The notes: a model not told the origin generated them from the letters alone. 64,000 nucleotides of DNA from Anaerolineae bacterium (GCA_027494055.1 JAOSJO010000025.1:81262-145261); one strand, 5' to 3'; numbered from the stretch's first letter, positions 16,647 to 31,897 are shown. Program-made: numbers and translations.

Positions 16647-19558
16647 ATGGCGCAAGACAAGATCATTGTGCGTGGTGCGCGCGAACACAACCTGAAGAAC
16701 ATCGATGTGGAGATCCCGCGCGACAAGCTTGTTGTGATCACCGGCATCAGCGGGAGCGGCAAGTCATCGCTGGCGTTCGATACCATCTTCGCCGAGGGGC
16801 AGCGGCGCTACGTGGAGAGCCTGAGCGCCTACGCACGGCAGTTCCTCGGCCAGATGGAAAAGCCCGACGTGGACCAGATCGACGGCCTCAGCCCGGCGGT
16901 CAGCATCGACCAGAAGGGCGTGAGCCACAACCCGCGCTCCACGGTGGGCACCGTCACCGAAATCTATGACTACCTGCGCCTGCTCTACGCGCGCATCGGC
17001 ATTCCGCACTGCCCGGTGTGCGGGCGCGCGTCGAGAAGCAGAGCGCGCAGCAGATCGTGGATTCCGTCGAGGCGTTGCCCGAAGGCACGCGCATCCAGAT
17101 TCTCGCGCCCGTCATCAAGGACCGAAAGGGCCACCACCAGCGCGTGTTCGAGGACGTGCGTAAGGCCGGCTTCGTGCGCGTGCGTGTCGATGGCGAGGTG
17201 CACGATGTCGAGGAGAACATCGAACTCGACCGCTACAAGATGCACACCATCGAGGTCGTGGTTGACCGCCTCGTGATCGCGCGCTTCGACGACCCCGACA
17301 GCGAGGATGCCAACGCCGCGCGCACCCGCCTCACTGACAGCATCGAGATCGCGCTCGACCTGGGCGACGGCGTCGTCATCATCAACAACGTCTCGGAGGA
17401 CCCGCCGACCGACACGCTCTTCAGCGAGCACCTGGCCTGTGTGTACGGCCACGTCAACCTGCCGGAGATCGAGCCGCGCATGTTCAGCTTCAACAGCCCG
17501 CACGGCGCGTGTCCCACTTGCCAGGGCCTCGGCGTCAGGCTCGAACTCGACCCCGACCGGCTGGCGCCCAACCCGGACCTCTCGCTAAAAGAGGGCGCGC
17601 TGGACCGCTGGGCGGTGGGCGACGAGGACGGCTACCGCTGGCTGGGGATTCGGGCGGTCGCGCAGCACTTTAACATCCCCATCAATAAACCGTGGCGCGA
17701 ACTCAGCGAGGCGCAGCGTCACATCCTGCTCTACGGCGCGGGCGATGAGCGCTTCCGCATCCGCTACGAGCGCCCCGACGGCCGGAGCGGCGAGTACACC
17801 ACACAGTACGAGGGCGTGATCAACAACCTGCGCCGCCGCTACCGCGAGACGAACTCCGACTACATCCGCGCCAAGATCGAGGAGTTCATGAGCGAGCTGC
17901 CGTGCACCGAGTGCGGCGGCAAGCGCCTGCGCCCTGAGGCGCTCGCGGTGACGGTCGATGACCGGTCTATCGACGAAGTGACCGCGATGCCGGTCGCCAG
18001 GCTGCGCACCTGGGTTGAGGCGCTGCGCAGCGGCGAGACCAACGGCACCGGCCCGCGCCTGAGCGAGCGCGACCTGTCCATCGCGCACCAGATTCTCAAG
18101 GAGATCGCCGACCGGGTGGGCTTCATGGCCGACGTGGGGCTGGAATACCTGACGCTCGACCGCTCGGCGGGCAGCCTGAGCGGCGGCGAGGCGCAGCGCA
18201 TCCGTCTGGCGACGCAGATCGGCAGCCGGCTCACGGGCGTGCTCTACGTGCTCGACGAACCCAGCATCGGCCTGCACCACCGCGATAACGAGCGCCTGCT
18301 CCACACGCTGGAGGGGATGCGCAACCTGGGCAACAGCCTGCTCGTGGTGGAGCACGACGACGAGACCATGCGCCGCGCCGACTGGATCATCGACCTGGGG
18401 CCGGGCGCGGGCGAGCACGGCGGGCGCGTCGTCGCCGAGGGCACGCCGGCGCAGATCATGGCGAACCCGGACTCGATCACCGGCGCGTACCTCTCAGGGC
18501 GGAAGCGGATCGACGTGCCCGCGCAGCGGCGGCCCGGCACCGGCGGCTATCTGGTCGTGCGCGGCGCGCGCGAGAACAACCTGAAGGACATCGACGTGCG
18601 CGTGCCGCTTGGCAAGCTGGTGTGCATCACGGGCGTGTCGGGCAGCGGCAAGAGCACGCTGCTGCTGGAGGTGCTCTACAAGCGGTTGGCGCAGATGCTT
18701 CACGGCAGCCGGGAGCGCGCCGGCGCGCACGCGGGCATCGAGGGCTACGAGCAGATCGACAAGATCATCCACATCGACCAGAGTCCCATCGGGCGCACGC
18801 CGCGTAGCAACCCCGCCACGTACACGAAGATGTTCGACGGCATCCGCGAGCTGTTCGCCGAACTGCCGGAGAGCAAAGTGCGCGGCTACAAGGCCGGGCG
18901 CTTCAGCTTCAACGTGAAGGGCGGGCGCTGCGAGGCGTGCCAGGGGCAGGGCCAGCTTCTGATCGAGATGCAGTTCCTGCCGGACATCTACATCCCCTGC
19001 GACGTGTGTCACGGTGCGCGCTACAACCGCGAGACTTTGCAGGTGCGCTACAAGGGCAAGAACATTGCGGACGTGCTCGACATGACGGTGAGCGAGGCGG
19101 TCGCGTTCTTTGGCGCCCACCCCAAGATCGTGCGCCCGCTGGAGACGCTGGAGGCGGTGGGGCTGGGCTACATCCGCCTCGGCCAGCCCGCGCCGACCGT
19201 CAGCGGCGGCGAGGCGCAGCGCATCAAGCTGAGCCGCGAGCTAAGCAAGCGCGACACCGGCAACACGCTCTACGTGCTCGACGAGCCGAGCGTGGGCTTG
19301 CACGCGGCGGACGTGGCGAAGCTGATCGACGTGTTGCAGACGCTCGTGGACCGGGGCAACACGGTTGTCATCATCGAGCACCAGCCGGACATCATCAAGG
19401 TGTCAGACCACATCATCGACCTGGGGCCGGAGGGCGGCGACGAGGGCGGATACATTGTCGCCGAGGGCACGCCGGAGGCGGTCGCCGAGGTGGAGGCGAG
19501 CCACACCGGGCGCTTCCTGTGCGCGTACATCCGGTGCGTGGAGCCGGAACGGGCGTAA
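16647..19558 (+). CDS. uvrA: UvrA, excinuclease ABC subunit A (frame break)
   Basis: DNA-damage recognition ATPase of nucleotide excision repair, about 970 residues. Both ABC modules are complete: [14 protein letters not shown] and [14 protein letters not shown] (Walker A), two SGGEAQRI signatures, [14 protein letters not shown] and [14 protein letters not shown]. Zinc-finger cysteines occur in [17 protein letters not shown] and CEACQGQG...[10 protein letters not shown]. The reading frame breaks near 17028, in the first zinc region (HCPVCGR then [11 protein letters not shown]); one base appears missing. Every functional motif is kept, so this is probably a sequence error. uvrB and uvrC are not in the window. 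Confidence 0.95.
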
Positions 19559-19618
19559 TTTGTGGGGGCGGGCCGGCGGCTCGCCCGCGCTCGTTCTGGA
19601 CGGGGAAGCAACGATGCC

Positions 19619-19654
19619 AACCTCCCGGAAGCTCGGGGCTTCCGGGAGGTTTTA
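19619..19654. terminator. Bidirectional terminator between uvrA and the YgiT gene
   Basis: Perfect 12-bp arms (CCTCCCGGAAGC and GCTTCCGGGAGG) around a short loop, followed by TTTT on the plus strand. It lies between the converging stops of uvrA (19558) and the zinc-finger gene (19664). Confidence 0.65.
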
Positions 19655-19663
19655 CGGCCTATC

Positions 19664-19906
19664 TCACGCCGCCGACTGGCGCATATCGAGCACGGGGACA
19701 GACTCGACGCGCAGGGGTTTCGCGTCACCGTGAATCAGTGCGTAGAGGCGGTCGTAGGTCTCCGGCGTGTAGTAGCGATTTCCGCACCGCCCACAGACCA
19801 GCGCCGGGACGTGCTCGACGATGACAATGCCCGTCTCCAACGTCTGAATGTGGGTCACTTCCTCTTCGTGCATTGCCTCGCCACAATAGTTGCAGGTGTG
19901 GATCAT
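19664..19906 (-). CDS. YgiT-type zinc finger protein (MqsA-N-like), orphan
   Basis: An 80-residue protein with two CxxC pairs (CNYCG and CGRCG) and the segment YYTPETYDRLYALI, as in YgiT-type zinc-finger proteins that often act as antitoxins next to a short DUF4258-type toxin. It has no helix-turn-helix beyond the zinc domain. The ATG at 19906 follows AGGGAG. No toxin-sized frame lies upstream (19907-20260) or downstream, so it stands alone here; function is open. Confidence 0.8.
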   Translation of the reverse strand: MIHTCNYCGEAMHEEEVTHIQTLETGIVIVEHVPALVCGRCGNRYYTPETYDRLYALIHGDAKPLRVESVPVLDMRQSAA

Positions 19907-20259
19907 CGTCTTCGCTCCCTGAAAACGGCAGCCTGTTTTGCAACTTCCCGCAAGCCTGGAGCTTGTGGAAAGCTTTCGACCGTACCCACGCAAGAATGAA
20001 GCAGGTCTCCTCTCGACCTGGGGAGGTTCGGTAAGCGGTCGTGTAGGGGCGACCCGGCGGGTCGCCCCTACTCCAGGTACCTTCATCCTCTTGTAGTGTC
20101 GCCCCCGACATGGACAGGTCCCTGAGACTCGTTTCGCGACGTCGGCTTAGAGATTGAGGTGAGGGCGGCACAGTCTCACACTCACCGATACGCGCTTTGG
20201 CGCACGAAGTCCGTGTATGCAGTTCTTCACCCAGATTTTACCGGCTCTGCACCATAATG
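19907..20259. other. Gene-free intergenic stretch with a REP palindrome
   Basis: About 350 bp without a credible gene. It contains a CAAGC...GCTTG hairpin near 19950-19975 and the palindrome at 20043-20071, and ends just before the glmS leader promoter. I see no RNA gene in it. Confidence 0.5.
20043..20071. repeat. REP-like palindrome
   Basis: A 29-bp palindrome with arms GTAGGGGCGACCC and GGGTCGCCCCTAC. It belongs to the same family as the copies at 42578, 55044 and 59089, in which the inner arm is GAACC/GGTTC instead. Confidence 0.7.
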
Positions 20260-20268
20260 TGCTATAGT
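20260..20268 (+). promoter_or_regulatory. Extended -10 promoter of the glmS leader
   Basis: TG-C-TATAGT at 20260-20268, an extended -10 element with no clear -35. Transcription would start a few bases downstream, at the foot of a CATTGCGA/TCGCAATG stem (20273-20324) that precedes the ribozyme. Confidence 0.45.
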
Positions 20269-20334
20269 CGGCATTGCGAACAGGCATATGCACCAGGAGG
20301 CGCCTATCGACCCAACTCGCAATGGGGGAAAGCA

Positions 20335-20530
20335 GCGCATGGCCCCGGCCCTGCCGGGGTGACGAGGTGGCGGTTCCTCGCTTCACCGCGAGGCTAAGGG
20401 CCGATCCCGGCCCGAAAATCGACAGATCAGCGGAAGCCGCCAGGGCGCACCCACCGCCCTCCCTTTTCCCCTCCTGAAAGTCAAGCGCGCCGTCAAAGCC
20501 GCCGGGCAACCGGCGGGACAAAATGGCCCG
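20335..20530 (+). ncRNA. glmS ribozyme (GlcN6P-activated), with internal insertion
   Basis: The leader of glmS matches the glmS ribozyme core in order. There is a cleavage-site-like A/GCGC at 20334/20335, then a P2 hairpin CCCCGGC...GCCGGGG followed by TGACGAGG. Next come GGCGGTT pairing with GCCGCC, then AATCGACAGATCAGCGG, which aligns with the family's AUCGA..AUCGGCGG. A late hairpin is flanked by TCAAAGCC and GGGACAAAAT, as in the family's UCAAACC...GAACAAAG. About 40 bases forming two extra hairpins are inserted between GGCGGTT and AATCGA. Glucosamine-6-phosphate would trigger self-cleavage and lower glmS mRNA. Confidence 0.78.
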
Positions 20531-20673
20531 CTGTGGGAACCCGAAACACCCAGCATACAGGGTCTCGAAGCCGGACGCCGGATGCCGCCGGCGCGCTGTG
20601 GGCTACCTCCCCACCGCTTCACCGCCGCGCTTTCCGCATCCAGCTTCCATGGCCCGCCACAGGAGGGAATCCC

Positions 20674-22515
<1,842 letters not shown>

Positions 22516-22542
22516 GCCCGGCGGCGACCACTTGCGCCGGGC
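22516..22542 (+). terminator. Hairpin after glmS
   Basis: GCCCGGCG and CGCCGGGC arms around an 11-base loop directly after the glmS stop. It has no uridine run, so it may stabilise the 3' end rather than terminate strongly. A TATAAT at 22550-22555 that could serve sucA follows, without a clear -35. Confidence 0.4.
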
Positions 22543-22608
22543 TTGTGCTTATAATCTATTAGGGAGGGTTGCCGGTTTCCCATTGTGACGCGCTTGGAAA
22601 AGGAATCT

Positions 22609-25469
22609 GTGCTTGAGATGAGCCTTACAATGAAACAAGATCCGGCAGACCCGTGGCGCGACTTCCACGGTCCGAATGCCGGCTACGTGCTGGAGCTGTA
22701 CCAGCGGTACCGCCAGGACCCGGAATCGGTGGACCCGGAAACGCGCGCGCGCTTTGCGCAGTGGTCGCCGCCCAGGGACGGCTTCACGGCGGCAGAGGCC
22801 GTCGCCCCGGCGGCGGCTGCGCCCCCGGTCGAGGAGGTCGTCGGCGCGGTGAACCTGGCGCAGGCGATCCGCGAGCACGGCCACCTGGCGGCGGACCTCG
22901 ATCCGCTCAGGATGATCGCGCCGCCGCCCTTCCCCTTGCTCACACTGGAGGCGCACGGCCTCACCGAGGCGGACCTACGCCAGCTCCCCGCCGCCGTCGT
23001 CGGCGGCCCGCTCGCCCGCGAGGCCGGGAACGCCCTTGAGGCCATCGCGCAGCTCCGCGAGGTCTATACGCGGCGGATCGGGCACGACTACGAGCAGGTG
23101 CGCATCGCCGAGGAGCGCGAATGGCTGCGCAACGCCGCCGAGTGCCGGCTGTTCCGCCCGCCAGACGACCCCGCGCGCCAGGCGGCGCTGCTGGAGCGGC
23201 TGACGCACGTCGAGGTCTTCGAGCGCTTTCTGCACCGCATCTTCCCCGGAAAGACGCGCTTCTCCATCGAGGGGCTGGACATGATGGTGCCGATGCTCGA
23301 CGTCGTCATCGAGGCGGCGGCTGATGTCGGGACGTGCAACGTCCTGATCGGCATGGCGCACCGGGGCCGGCTCAACGTGATGGCGCACGTTCTGAAGAAG
23401 CCCTATGCGCACATCTTCGCCGAGTTCAAGGACCCGGCCCAGGGGCACCGGTTCCGCGAGGACATGGGCTGGACCGGCGACGTGAAGTACCACAAGGGCG
23501 CCGACATGCGCGACGGCAAGCCCGTCCAGGGCGTCATCACGATTGCGCCCAACCCAAGCCACCTGGAGTCGGTGAACCCGGTCGTGATGGGCATGGCGCG
23601 CGCCGCCGGCACGCACGTCGATGCGCCGGGGCCGCCGCACTTCGACCCCGACCTGACGCTGCCGATCCTCATCCACGGCGACGCCGCGTTCCCCGGCCAG
23701 GGCATCGCCGCCGAGACGCTCAACTTCTCCCGGCTTGCCGGCTACACGACCGGCGGCACGATCCACATCATCTCCAACAACCAGTTGGGCTACACCGCCC
23801 TGCCGGACGACACGCGCAGCACGCTCTACGCGAGCGACCTGGCGAAAGGCTTCCGCATCCCCATCGTCCACGTCAACGCCGACGACCCCGAAGCGTGCAT
23901 CGAGGCGGCGCGGCTTGCGTTCGCCTACCGGGCCGCGTTCCACAAGGACTTCCTCATCGACCTCATCGGCTACCGGCGCTACGGCCACAACGAAGGCGAC
24001 GAACCCGGCTTCACCCAACCGGTCATGTACGAGAGGATCGCGCCCATCCCACGGTGCGCGAGCAGTGGGCCGACACGCTGGCCGTGCGCGGCGTCATCAA
24101 CCTGGACGAGGCCGCCGCGCTGGAGCGGCAGCACATGGAAGCGCTCCAGGCAGAGCTGGAGGCGCTGCAACCTGAAGAGGCCCTCCATGAGCCGCAACCG
24201 GAGCCGCCGCCGCCCGGCGCGGCGCGCAAGGTCAAGACCGGCGTGCCCTCGCGCGCCTGCAGGCGCTCAACGAGGCGCTGTTGCAGGTTCCCGAAGGCTT
24301 CAACCTGAACCCAAAGATCCGCCGCTTCATGGAGCGCCGCCGCGAGAGCCTGCAAGACCTCGGCGCGCTGGCGGTGGATTGGGCAGCGGCGGAACAGCTC
24401 GCGCTGGCGAGCATCCTGGAGGACGGCATCGCGGGTGCGCTTGACGGGCGAGGACACCGAGCGCGGCACGTTCAGCCAGCGCCACGCCGTCTTCCACGAC
24501 GCGACGACCGGGGCGACGTTCACGCCGCTCCAGGCGCTCCCGCAGGCGCAGGCGGCTTTCGAAATCCACGACAGCCCGCTCTCCGAGGCCGCCGCGCTCG
24601 GCTTCGAGTACGGCTACAACATCCAGGAGCCGCGCCGGCTGGTGATCTGGGAGGCGCAGTACGGCGATTTCATCAACGGCGCGCAGGTCATCATCGACGA
24701 GTTTCTCGTCGCGGCGCGCTCCAAGTGGGGGTTGACGCCGTCGCTCGTGCTGCTGCTGCCGCACGGCTCGGAGGGCGCGGGGCCGGACCACTCAAGCGCG
24801 CGGCTGGAGCGTTTCCTCCAGCTTGCCGCCGAGAAGAACATGCGCATCGCGAACTGCACCACCGCCGCGCAGTACTTCCACCTGCTGCGGCGGCAGGCCC
24901 TGCTCCTGGCCGCGGACCCGCTCCCGCTGATCGTGATGACGCCAAAGAGCCTGCTGCGCCACCCCCTGGTGGCATCCTCGCTGCGCCAGCTTGCGCGCGG
25001 GCGCTGGGAGCCGGTGATCGACGACGCCGAGGCGCGGCGACATCCCGAAGCCGTCCGGCGGCTGCTGCTGTGCAACGGCAAGGTCTATGTTGACCTGGCG
25101 ACGAGCGCCTACCGCGAAGCCCATCCGGAGGCGGCGCTTGTCCGGGTCGAGCAGCTTTACCCGTTTCAGGCCGACGCGCTGCGCCCCGTGCTCGACGGCT
25201 ACCCGAACCTGGAGGCGGTCGTCTGGGTGCAGGAGGAGCCGCAGAACATGGGCGCGTGGACGTTCGTCAGCACGCGGCTGTGCGAGCTTATCGACGGGCG
25301 CTGGCCGCTGCAATACGTCGGGCGCGCGCCAAGCTCCAGCCCGGCGGAGGGGTCGGCGGCGTGGTTCGCGGCGAACCAGCAACGCCTCATTGCGCACGCC
25401 TTCGGCGAGGGCGAAGCCGAGAGTACGGAGAGTTTCATCCTGATGGTGAGGAAGGGACCATGTCAGTAG
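22609..25469 (+). CDS. sucA: SucA, 2-oxoglutarate dehydrogenase E1 (three frame breaks)
   Basis: Thiamine-diphosphate-dependent E1 of the 2-oxoglutarate dehydrogenase complex (TCA cycle), about 950 residues. Segments include [71 protein letters not shown] and, in the C-terminal part, [35 protein letters not shown] and [12 protein letters not shown]. One base is missing near 24043 (ERIA then HPTVREQW), one C near 24246, and one G is extra near 24433. The start is uncertain: GTG 22609 after AAAAGGA, or ATG 22618. It overlaps sucB by 10 bp. Confidence 0.93.
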
Positions 25470-26701
25470 AAATTGTCGTGCCCGACCTGGGCGAGTCGGT
25501 GGTCGAGGTCACGGTTGCCGAGTGGCTGAAGAAGGAAGGCGATTACGTCAACGTCGGCGAGGCGGTGGTCGTGATCGAGAGCGAGAAGGCGAACCTGGAA
25601 GTCGGCGCGGAGAAGAGCGGCGTGCTGGCGCGCATCGTGCGGCGCGAGGGTGAGGACGCAGCGGTCGGCGAGGTGCTTGGCCTCATCGAGGCGGCGGCGC
25701 AACCGGCGGAAACGCCGCCGGAGATGACGCCCAAACCCGCCGCCGCAGCGGAGCCGGAGCCAGCGCCGGCCGGCGACGGCGCAGACCGCACCGCCGGCCC
25801 GGACCGCGAGCGCGTCACGCCGGTCGCGCGGCGGGTGGCGCAATCGCACGCGGTGGACCTCGCCGAGGTCATGCCGAGCGGCGCGGGCGGGCGGGTGACG
25901 AAGGATGACGTGGAGCGCTACATCGCCGGCCGTCGCGAGGCGGCGCGCCCCGAAGCCCCTGCCCCGGCGCATGAGCCTGCTGCCGCCCTGCCGGACGCGG
26001 GACGGCGTGAGGAGCGCGTGCGCATGTCGCGGCGGCGGCGCACCATCGCTGAACGCCTTGTGGAGGCGCAGCGCACCGCCGCGATGCTGACCACGTTCAA
26101 CGACGTGGACATGGGCGCAGTGATGGACCTCCGCGCGCGGCGCAAGGAGGCGTTCAAGGAGAAGCACGGCGTCAGCCTGGGGATTTCGTCCTTCTTCGTC
26201 AAGGCCGTGGTCGGGGCGCTGCGCGCGTTCCCCCAGTTGAACGCGGAGATCGACGGCGACGAGGTGGTCATCAAGCACTACTACGACATCGGCGTGGCGA
26301 TTGGCGCTTCTGGCGGGCTGGTCGTGCCGGTGCTCCGTGACGCCGACCGCATGTCGTTCGCCGAGATCGAGAAACGCATCAAGGACTATGCCCAGCAGGC
26401 CGAGGCGAACACGCTCGCGCTGGAGGACCTGCGCGGGGGCACGTTCACGATCACCAACGGCGGCGTGTTCGGCTCGCTGCTCAGCACGCCCATCCTCAAC
26501 CCGCCGCAGGTGGGCATTCTGGGCCTGCACCGCATCGAAGACCGGGCCGTTGCGCGCGATGGCGCGGTCGTGATTCGCCCGATGATGTTCCTGGCGCTGA
26601 GCTACGACCATCGCCTCGTCGATGGGCGCGAGGCGGTGCAGTTCCTCGCGCGGGTCAAGGCGCTGGTCGAGGACCCGGAGGCGCTGCTGCTGGAGGGCTG
26701 A
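25460..26701 (+). CDS. sucB: SucB, dihydrolipoyllysine succinyltransferase (E2)
   Basis: E2 core of the 2-oxoglutarate dehydrogenase complex, 413 residues and intact. An N-terminal lipoyl domain carries the lipoylated Lys in [10 protein letters not shown] Pro/Ala linker leads to the peripheral-subunit-binding domain ([37 protein letters not shown]), then the catalytic domain ends with [16 protein letters not shown] containing the active-site His and Asp. The ATG overlaps the sucA stop, which supports co-translation. No E3 (lpd) is nearby. Confidence 0.95.
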   Translation: MSVEIVVPDLGESVVEVTVAEWLKKEGDYVNVGEAVVVIESEKANLEVGAEKSGVLARIVRREGEDAAVGEVLGLIEAAAQPAETPPEMTPKPAAAAEPEPAPAGDGADRTAGPDRERVTPVARRVAQSHAVDLAEVMPSGAGGRVTKDDVERYIAGRREAARPEAPAPAHEPAAALPDAGRREERVRMSRRRRTIAERLVEAQRTAAMLTTFNDVDMGAVMDLRARRKEAFKEKHGVSLGISSFFVKAVVGALRAFPQLNAEIDGDEVVIKHYYDIGVAIGASGGLVVPVLRDADRMSFAEIEKRIKDYAQQAEANTLALEDLRGGTFTITNGGVFGSLLSTPILNPPQVGILGLHRIEDRAVARDGAVVIRPMMFLALSYDHRLVDGREAVQFLARVKALVEDPEALLLEG

Positions 26702-26738
26702 GCCGGGAGGCGGCGCGGGGCGGGGCAGCGCCTCCCAA

Positions 26739-26771
26739 AGCTCCCAGGGAGCTTCAAGCTCCCTGGGAACT
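26739..26771. terminator. Hairpin after sucB
   Basis: Long arms AGCTCCCAGGGAGCTT and AAGCTCCCTGGGAACT with one mismatch, followed by a smaller GCCAG/CTGGC hairpin. It resembles the hairpin at 19619 in design. It has no U-tract, so it may be a REP-type repeat or a stabilising structure. Confidence 0.45.
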
Positions 26772-26833
26772 GCCAGCAACTGGCTACACCCATGCACCGC
26801 GCGCGGCTGTGGTTTCTGCGCTGGCACGACTAT

Positions 26834-26841
26834 GCTATAAT
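26834..26841 (+). promoter_or_regulatory. Putative secA promoter (extended -10)
   Basis: GCTATAAT with TATAAT at 26836-26841 and a TG-like extension just upstream. The -35 region is weak. It leaves a leader of about 95 bases before secA. Confidence 0.45.
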
Positions 26842-26941
26842 GACGCGCAACATCTTCAATAAGTGAGCAATACAGCACGATTCCGCTATCTGGAATACGG
26901 TTTGGGTTCAAGTTTCGGCTTAGAGCAGGGATTGGCAACGT

Positions 26942-29812
<2,871 letters not shown>

Positions 29813-29851
29813 AAGTCTCGCGAGGGGGAGTTCGGAGGCAGAGGTAGACCC

Positions 29852-30226
29852 ATGACCAACCAGGACGATATGGCGGCGCGCTTGATGGACGACATGGACC
29901 CCAAACTTCTGGAATTTCTGCGCACGAAAGTGAACTCGTTCATCAAATGGGACCTGGTTCGCTTCTTTCACGACAACCCGCATACCACCGACACGGCGGA
30001 GAACATCGCGCGTTATGCCGGGCGCGATCCGCGCACCATTGAGAGCGAGCTGATCGAGCTGACGCGGTCGGGCGTGCTGGAGATGCAACAGGTCAGCAAC
30101 TACAAGGTGTACACGCTGGCGACCGACGCCGAGATGCGCGCGTTGATCGACCGGTTTATCCTCGCCTGTGATGACCGCCAGTTCCGCGTCAAGGCCATCT
30201 ACCACGTCATCCGGGGCATGAAGTAA
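29852..30226 (+). CDS. Winged-helix HTH protein upstream of KaiC-like gene
   Basis: A 124-residue protein with a helix-turn-helix domain (NSFIKWDLVRFFHDNPHTTDTAENIARYAGRDPRTIESELIELTRSGVLEMQQVSNYKVYTL). The pattern, with a recognition helix then a wing ending in YKVYTL, matches winged-helix DNA-binding proteins. It starts 40 bp after secA and lies 13 bp before the KaiC-like gene, so the two are probably co-transcribed. It may be the regulator or partner of the ATPase. No ligand domain is present. Confidence 0.75.
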   Translation: MTNQDDMAARLMDDMDPKLLEFLRTKVNSFIKWDLVRFFHDNPHTTDTAENIARYAGRDPRTIESELIELTRSGVLEMQQVSNYKVYTLATDAEMRALIDRFILACDDRQFRVKAIYHVIRGMK

Positions 30227-30238
30227 CAGGAGACCGCA

Positions 30239-31012
30239 ATGGAGCGAGTGAAGACCGGCATCCACGGCCTGGATGAGATGCTGAGCGGCGGCTTCCTCCC
30301 GGAGACAGCCAACCTGGTGGAGGGCGCGCCCGGCACCGGCAAGACGACGCTGGGGATGCAGTTCATCTACAACGGGGCGACCCAGTTCGACCAGCCAGGG
30401 CTGATCCTGACGTTTGAGGAATTCCCGCGACAGTACTACCGCGACGCGCTCAGCTTCGGTTGGGACTTCAAGGCGCTTGAGGCGCAGAACAAGCTGCGCG
30501 TCGTGATGACCAGCCCGGAGGTGACCAAGCTCGACCTCCAGCGCGTCAACGGGCAGGTCGAGCGCATGGCCGCCGAGATCGGCGCGCAGCGCATCCTCAT
30601 CGACAGCCTGTCGCACTTCGAGCGCATGACCACCGACCCGATTGAACTGCGCGGCCTCGTGTTCGAGTTCATCAACGCGCTGAAGCGGCTCAACTTCACC
30701 TGCGTGCTCACGCGCGAGAATCCCGCCCTCCTCGGCGAACCTGGCGATGTCGAGGACAGCGGCCTGGCTTTCGTCGTCGACAGCTATATCCTGCTGCGCT
30801 ACGTGGAGATCGAGAGCGCGGTGCACAAGGCGCTGCTGGTCCTGAAACTGCGGGGAAGCAACCACGACAAGGAGATACGCGAGTTCACCATCGGCCCGGA
30901 CGGCATGGAGGTGAAGACGCGCTTCGAGGATCAGGAGGGCATTTTCACCGGCACGCCACGCCGCCGGATGCGCGACGCCTTCGCCCAGGCCTTTCCCGGT
31001 GCCAACAAGTAA
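30239..31012 (+). CDS. Single-domain KaiC/RadA-like ATPase
   Basis: A 257-residue RecA-fold ATPase of the KaiC-like group. It starts VKTGIHGLDEMLSGGFLPETANLVEGAPGTGKTTLG, which contains the KaiC-type entry and Walker A. The Walker B region is AQRILIDSLSHFERM, and the end has KLRGSNHDKEIREFTIG, the KaiC core C-terminal motif. Unlike clock KaiC it has one domain, and there is no kaiA or kaiB here. Such proteins often accompany sensor kinases; the kinase downstream is the likely partner. An AGGAG lies just before the start. Confidence 0.88.
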   Translation: MERVKTGIHGLDEMLSGGFLPETANLVEGAPGTGKTTLGMQFIYNGATQFDQPGLILTFEEFPRQYYRDALSFGWDFKALEAQNKLRVVMTSPEVTKLDLQRVNGQVERMAAEIGAQRILIDSLSHFERMTTDPIELRGLVFEFINALKRLNFTCVLTRENPALLGEPGDVEDSGLAFVVDSYILLRYVEIESAVHKALLVLKLRGSNHDKEIREFTIGPDGMEVKTRFEDQEGIFTGTPRRRMRDAFAQAFPGANK

Positions 31013-31023
31013 ATGCGTGCGTG

Positions 31024-31317
31024 ATGGGGAACGTCAACGTCACGCAAGTCCTGGCGCTCTATATTTGGGTCCTGCTCGCCTTTCTGACCGCCATCGTCTT
31101 TCTCATTGCCCGCTTTTATGAGAAAAGCTCCGGCGAAGCGACGCGATACCAGCTTTTCCTGGTTCCGCTGGCGCTCTTTCTGGGCGGCACGCTTCGGTAC
31201 GCCAGCCTGGGGCAGATCCTCGGCGACACGCTCGGCGGGCTGCTCTGGTTCCTGGGCGGCGCGACGCAGATTTTCCTGTGCGTGTCGCTCTACCGGCAGA
31301 TGACCAAAGGGCGCTAG
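31024..31317 (+). CDS. Small membrane protein (97 residues)
   Basis: Three hydrophobic segments (VLALYIWVLLAFLTAIVFLIARF; LFLVPLALFLGGTLRYA; LLWFLGGATQIFLCVSLY) in a 97-residue protein. It follows the KaiC-like ATPase by 11 bp, with no strong ribosome-binding site, suggesting coupling. It may anchor the ATPase or be part of the sensor chain. I do not recognise the family. The 234 bp after it (31318-31551) hold no clear gene. Confidence 0.6.
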   Translation: MGNVNVTQVLALYIWVLLAFLTAIVFLIARFYEKSSGEATRYQLFLVPLALFLGGTLRYASLGQILGDTLGGLLWFLGGATQIFLCVSLYRQMTKGR

Positions 31318-31551
31318 CGCAAAGATGGAGTATGGATTAAATTAGAGTCGAAGATACGTCAAAGACGCGCAGTTCCAGCCCGCGGCATCGCGCGTTCGGT
31401 CCCGGTAAGGAGCCGATGCCACGCGCACACCTTAAGCGGGTGGCGGCGCAGATGCGCGACCCCTTACCCATACAGTGGCGCGGGATGCTGCGTGCCGACG
31501 CACGCTGCTACCAATCGCCTGCGCCGGGATGATCGTCAAGCCAGAAGCGCA

Positions 31552-31890
31552 ATGGAAATTCTCGAAACCCTGCTCAGCTTGTCCGGCGTGTTGACGCCTA
31601 TCGCCATCGCGGTGACGCTGGTCGTGCTTGGTCTGCTCAGCCAGCGCCTTGGGGCGGTGACCAACACCCCGCCATTTTATCGCTGGTTCTACGGCGCTGC
31701 CGGGTTGGTGAGCGTTGCCGCGCTCTTTGGGATGCTGCATGTGTTGAGCACGCGGCTCCCCGGTATTGGCCTGCTGTACCAGGAGGCGTTTTACCTTCTC
31801 ACCTTCAGCGCGCCCATCGCGCTGGGCCTGACGGTCAGCGCTATCGTCGCCTGGCGTTACTGGGGGTGGCTGCTCAGCGAGCGCGGATGA
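31552..31890 (+). CDS. Small membrane protein (112 residues)
   Basis: Three membrane segments (LLSLSGVLTPIAIAVTLVVLGLLSQRLG; WFYGAAGLVSVAALFGMLHVL; LLTFSAPIALGLTVSAIVAW) with a PPFYRWFYG turn. It ends seven bases before the GTG start of the histidine kinase, so it is likely the membrane module of that soluble sensor kinase. The ATG at 31552 gives a natural membrane-protein start; the upstream extension is unlike it. Family unknown. Confidence 0.65.
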   Translation: MEILETLLSLSGVLTPIAIAVTLVVLGLLSQRLGAVTNTPPFYRWFYGAAGLVSVAALFGMLHVLSTRLPGIGLLYQEAFYLLTFSAPIALGLTVSAIVAWRYWGWLLSERG

Positions 31891-31897
31891 ATAGCGA

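Noticed and set aside
19907..20259. A small toxin partner for the YgiT protein
   Set aside because: No frame with DUF4258- or MqsR-like motifs could be read on either strand.
20335..20530. RNase P, tmRNA or SRP RNA in the glmS leader
   Set aside because: Their signature motifs are missing, while the glmS ribozyme elements are present in order.
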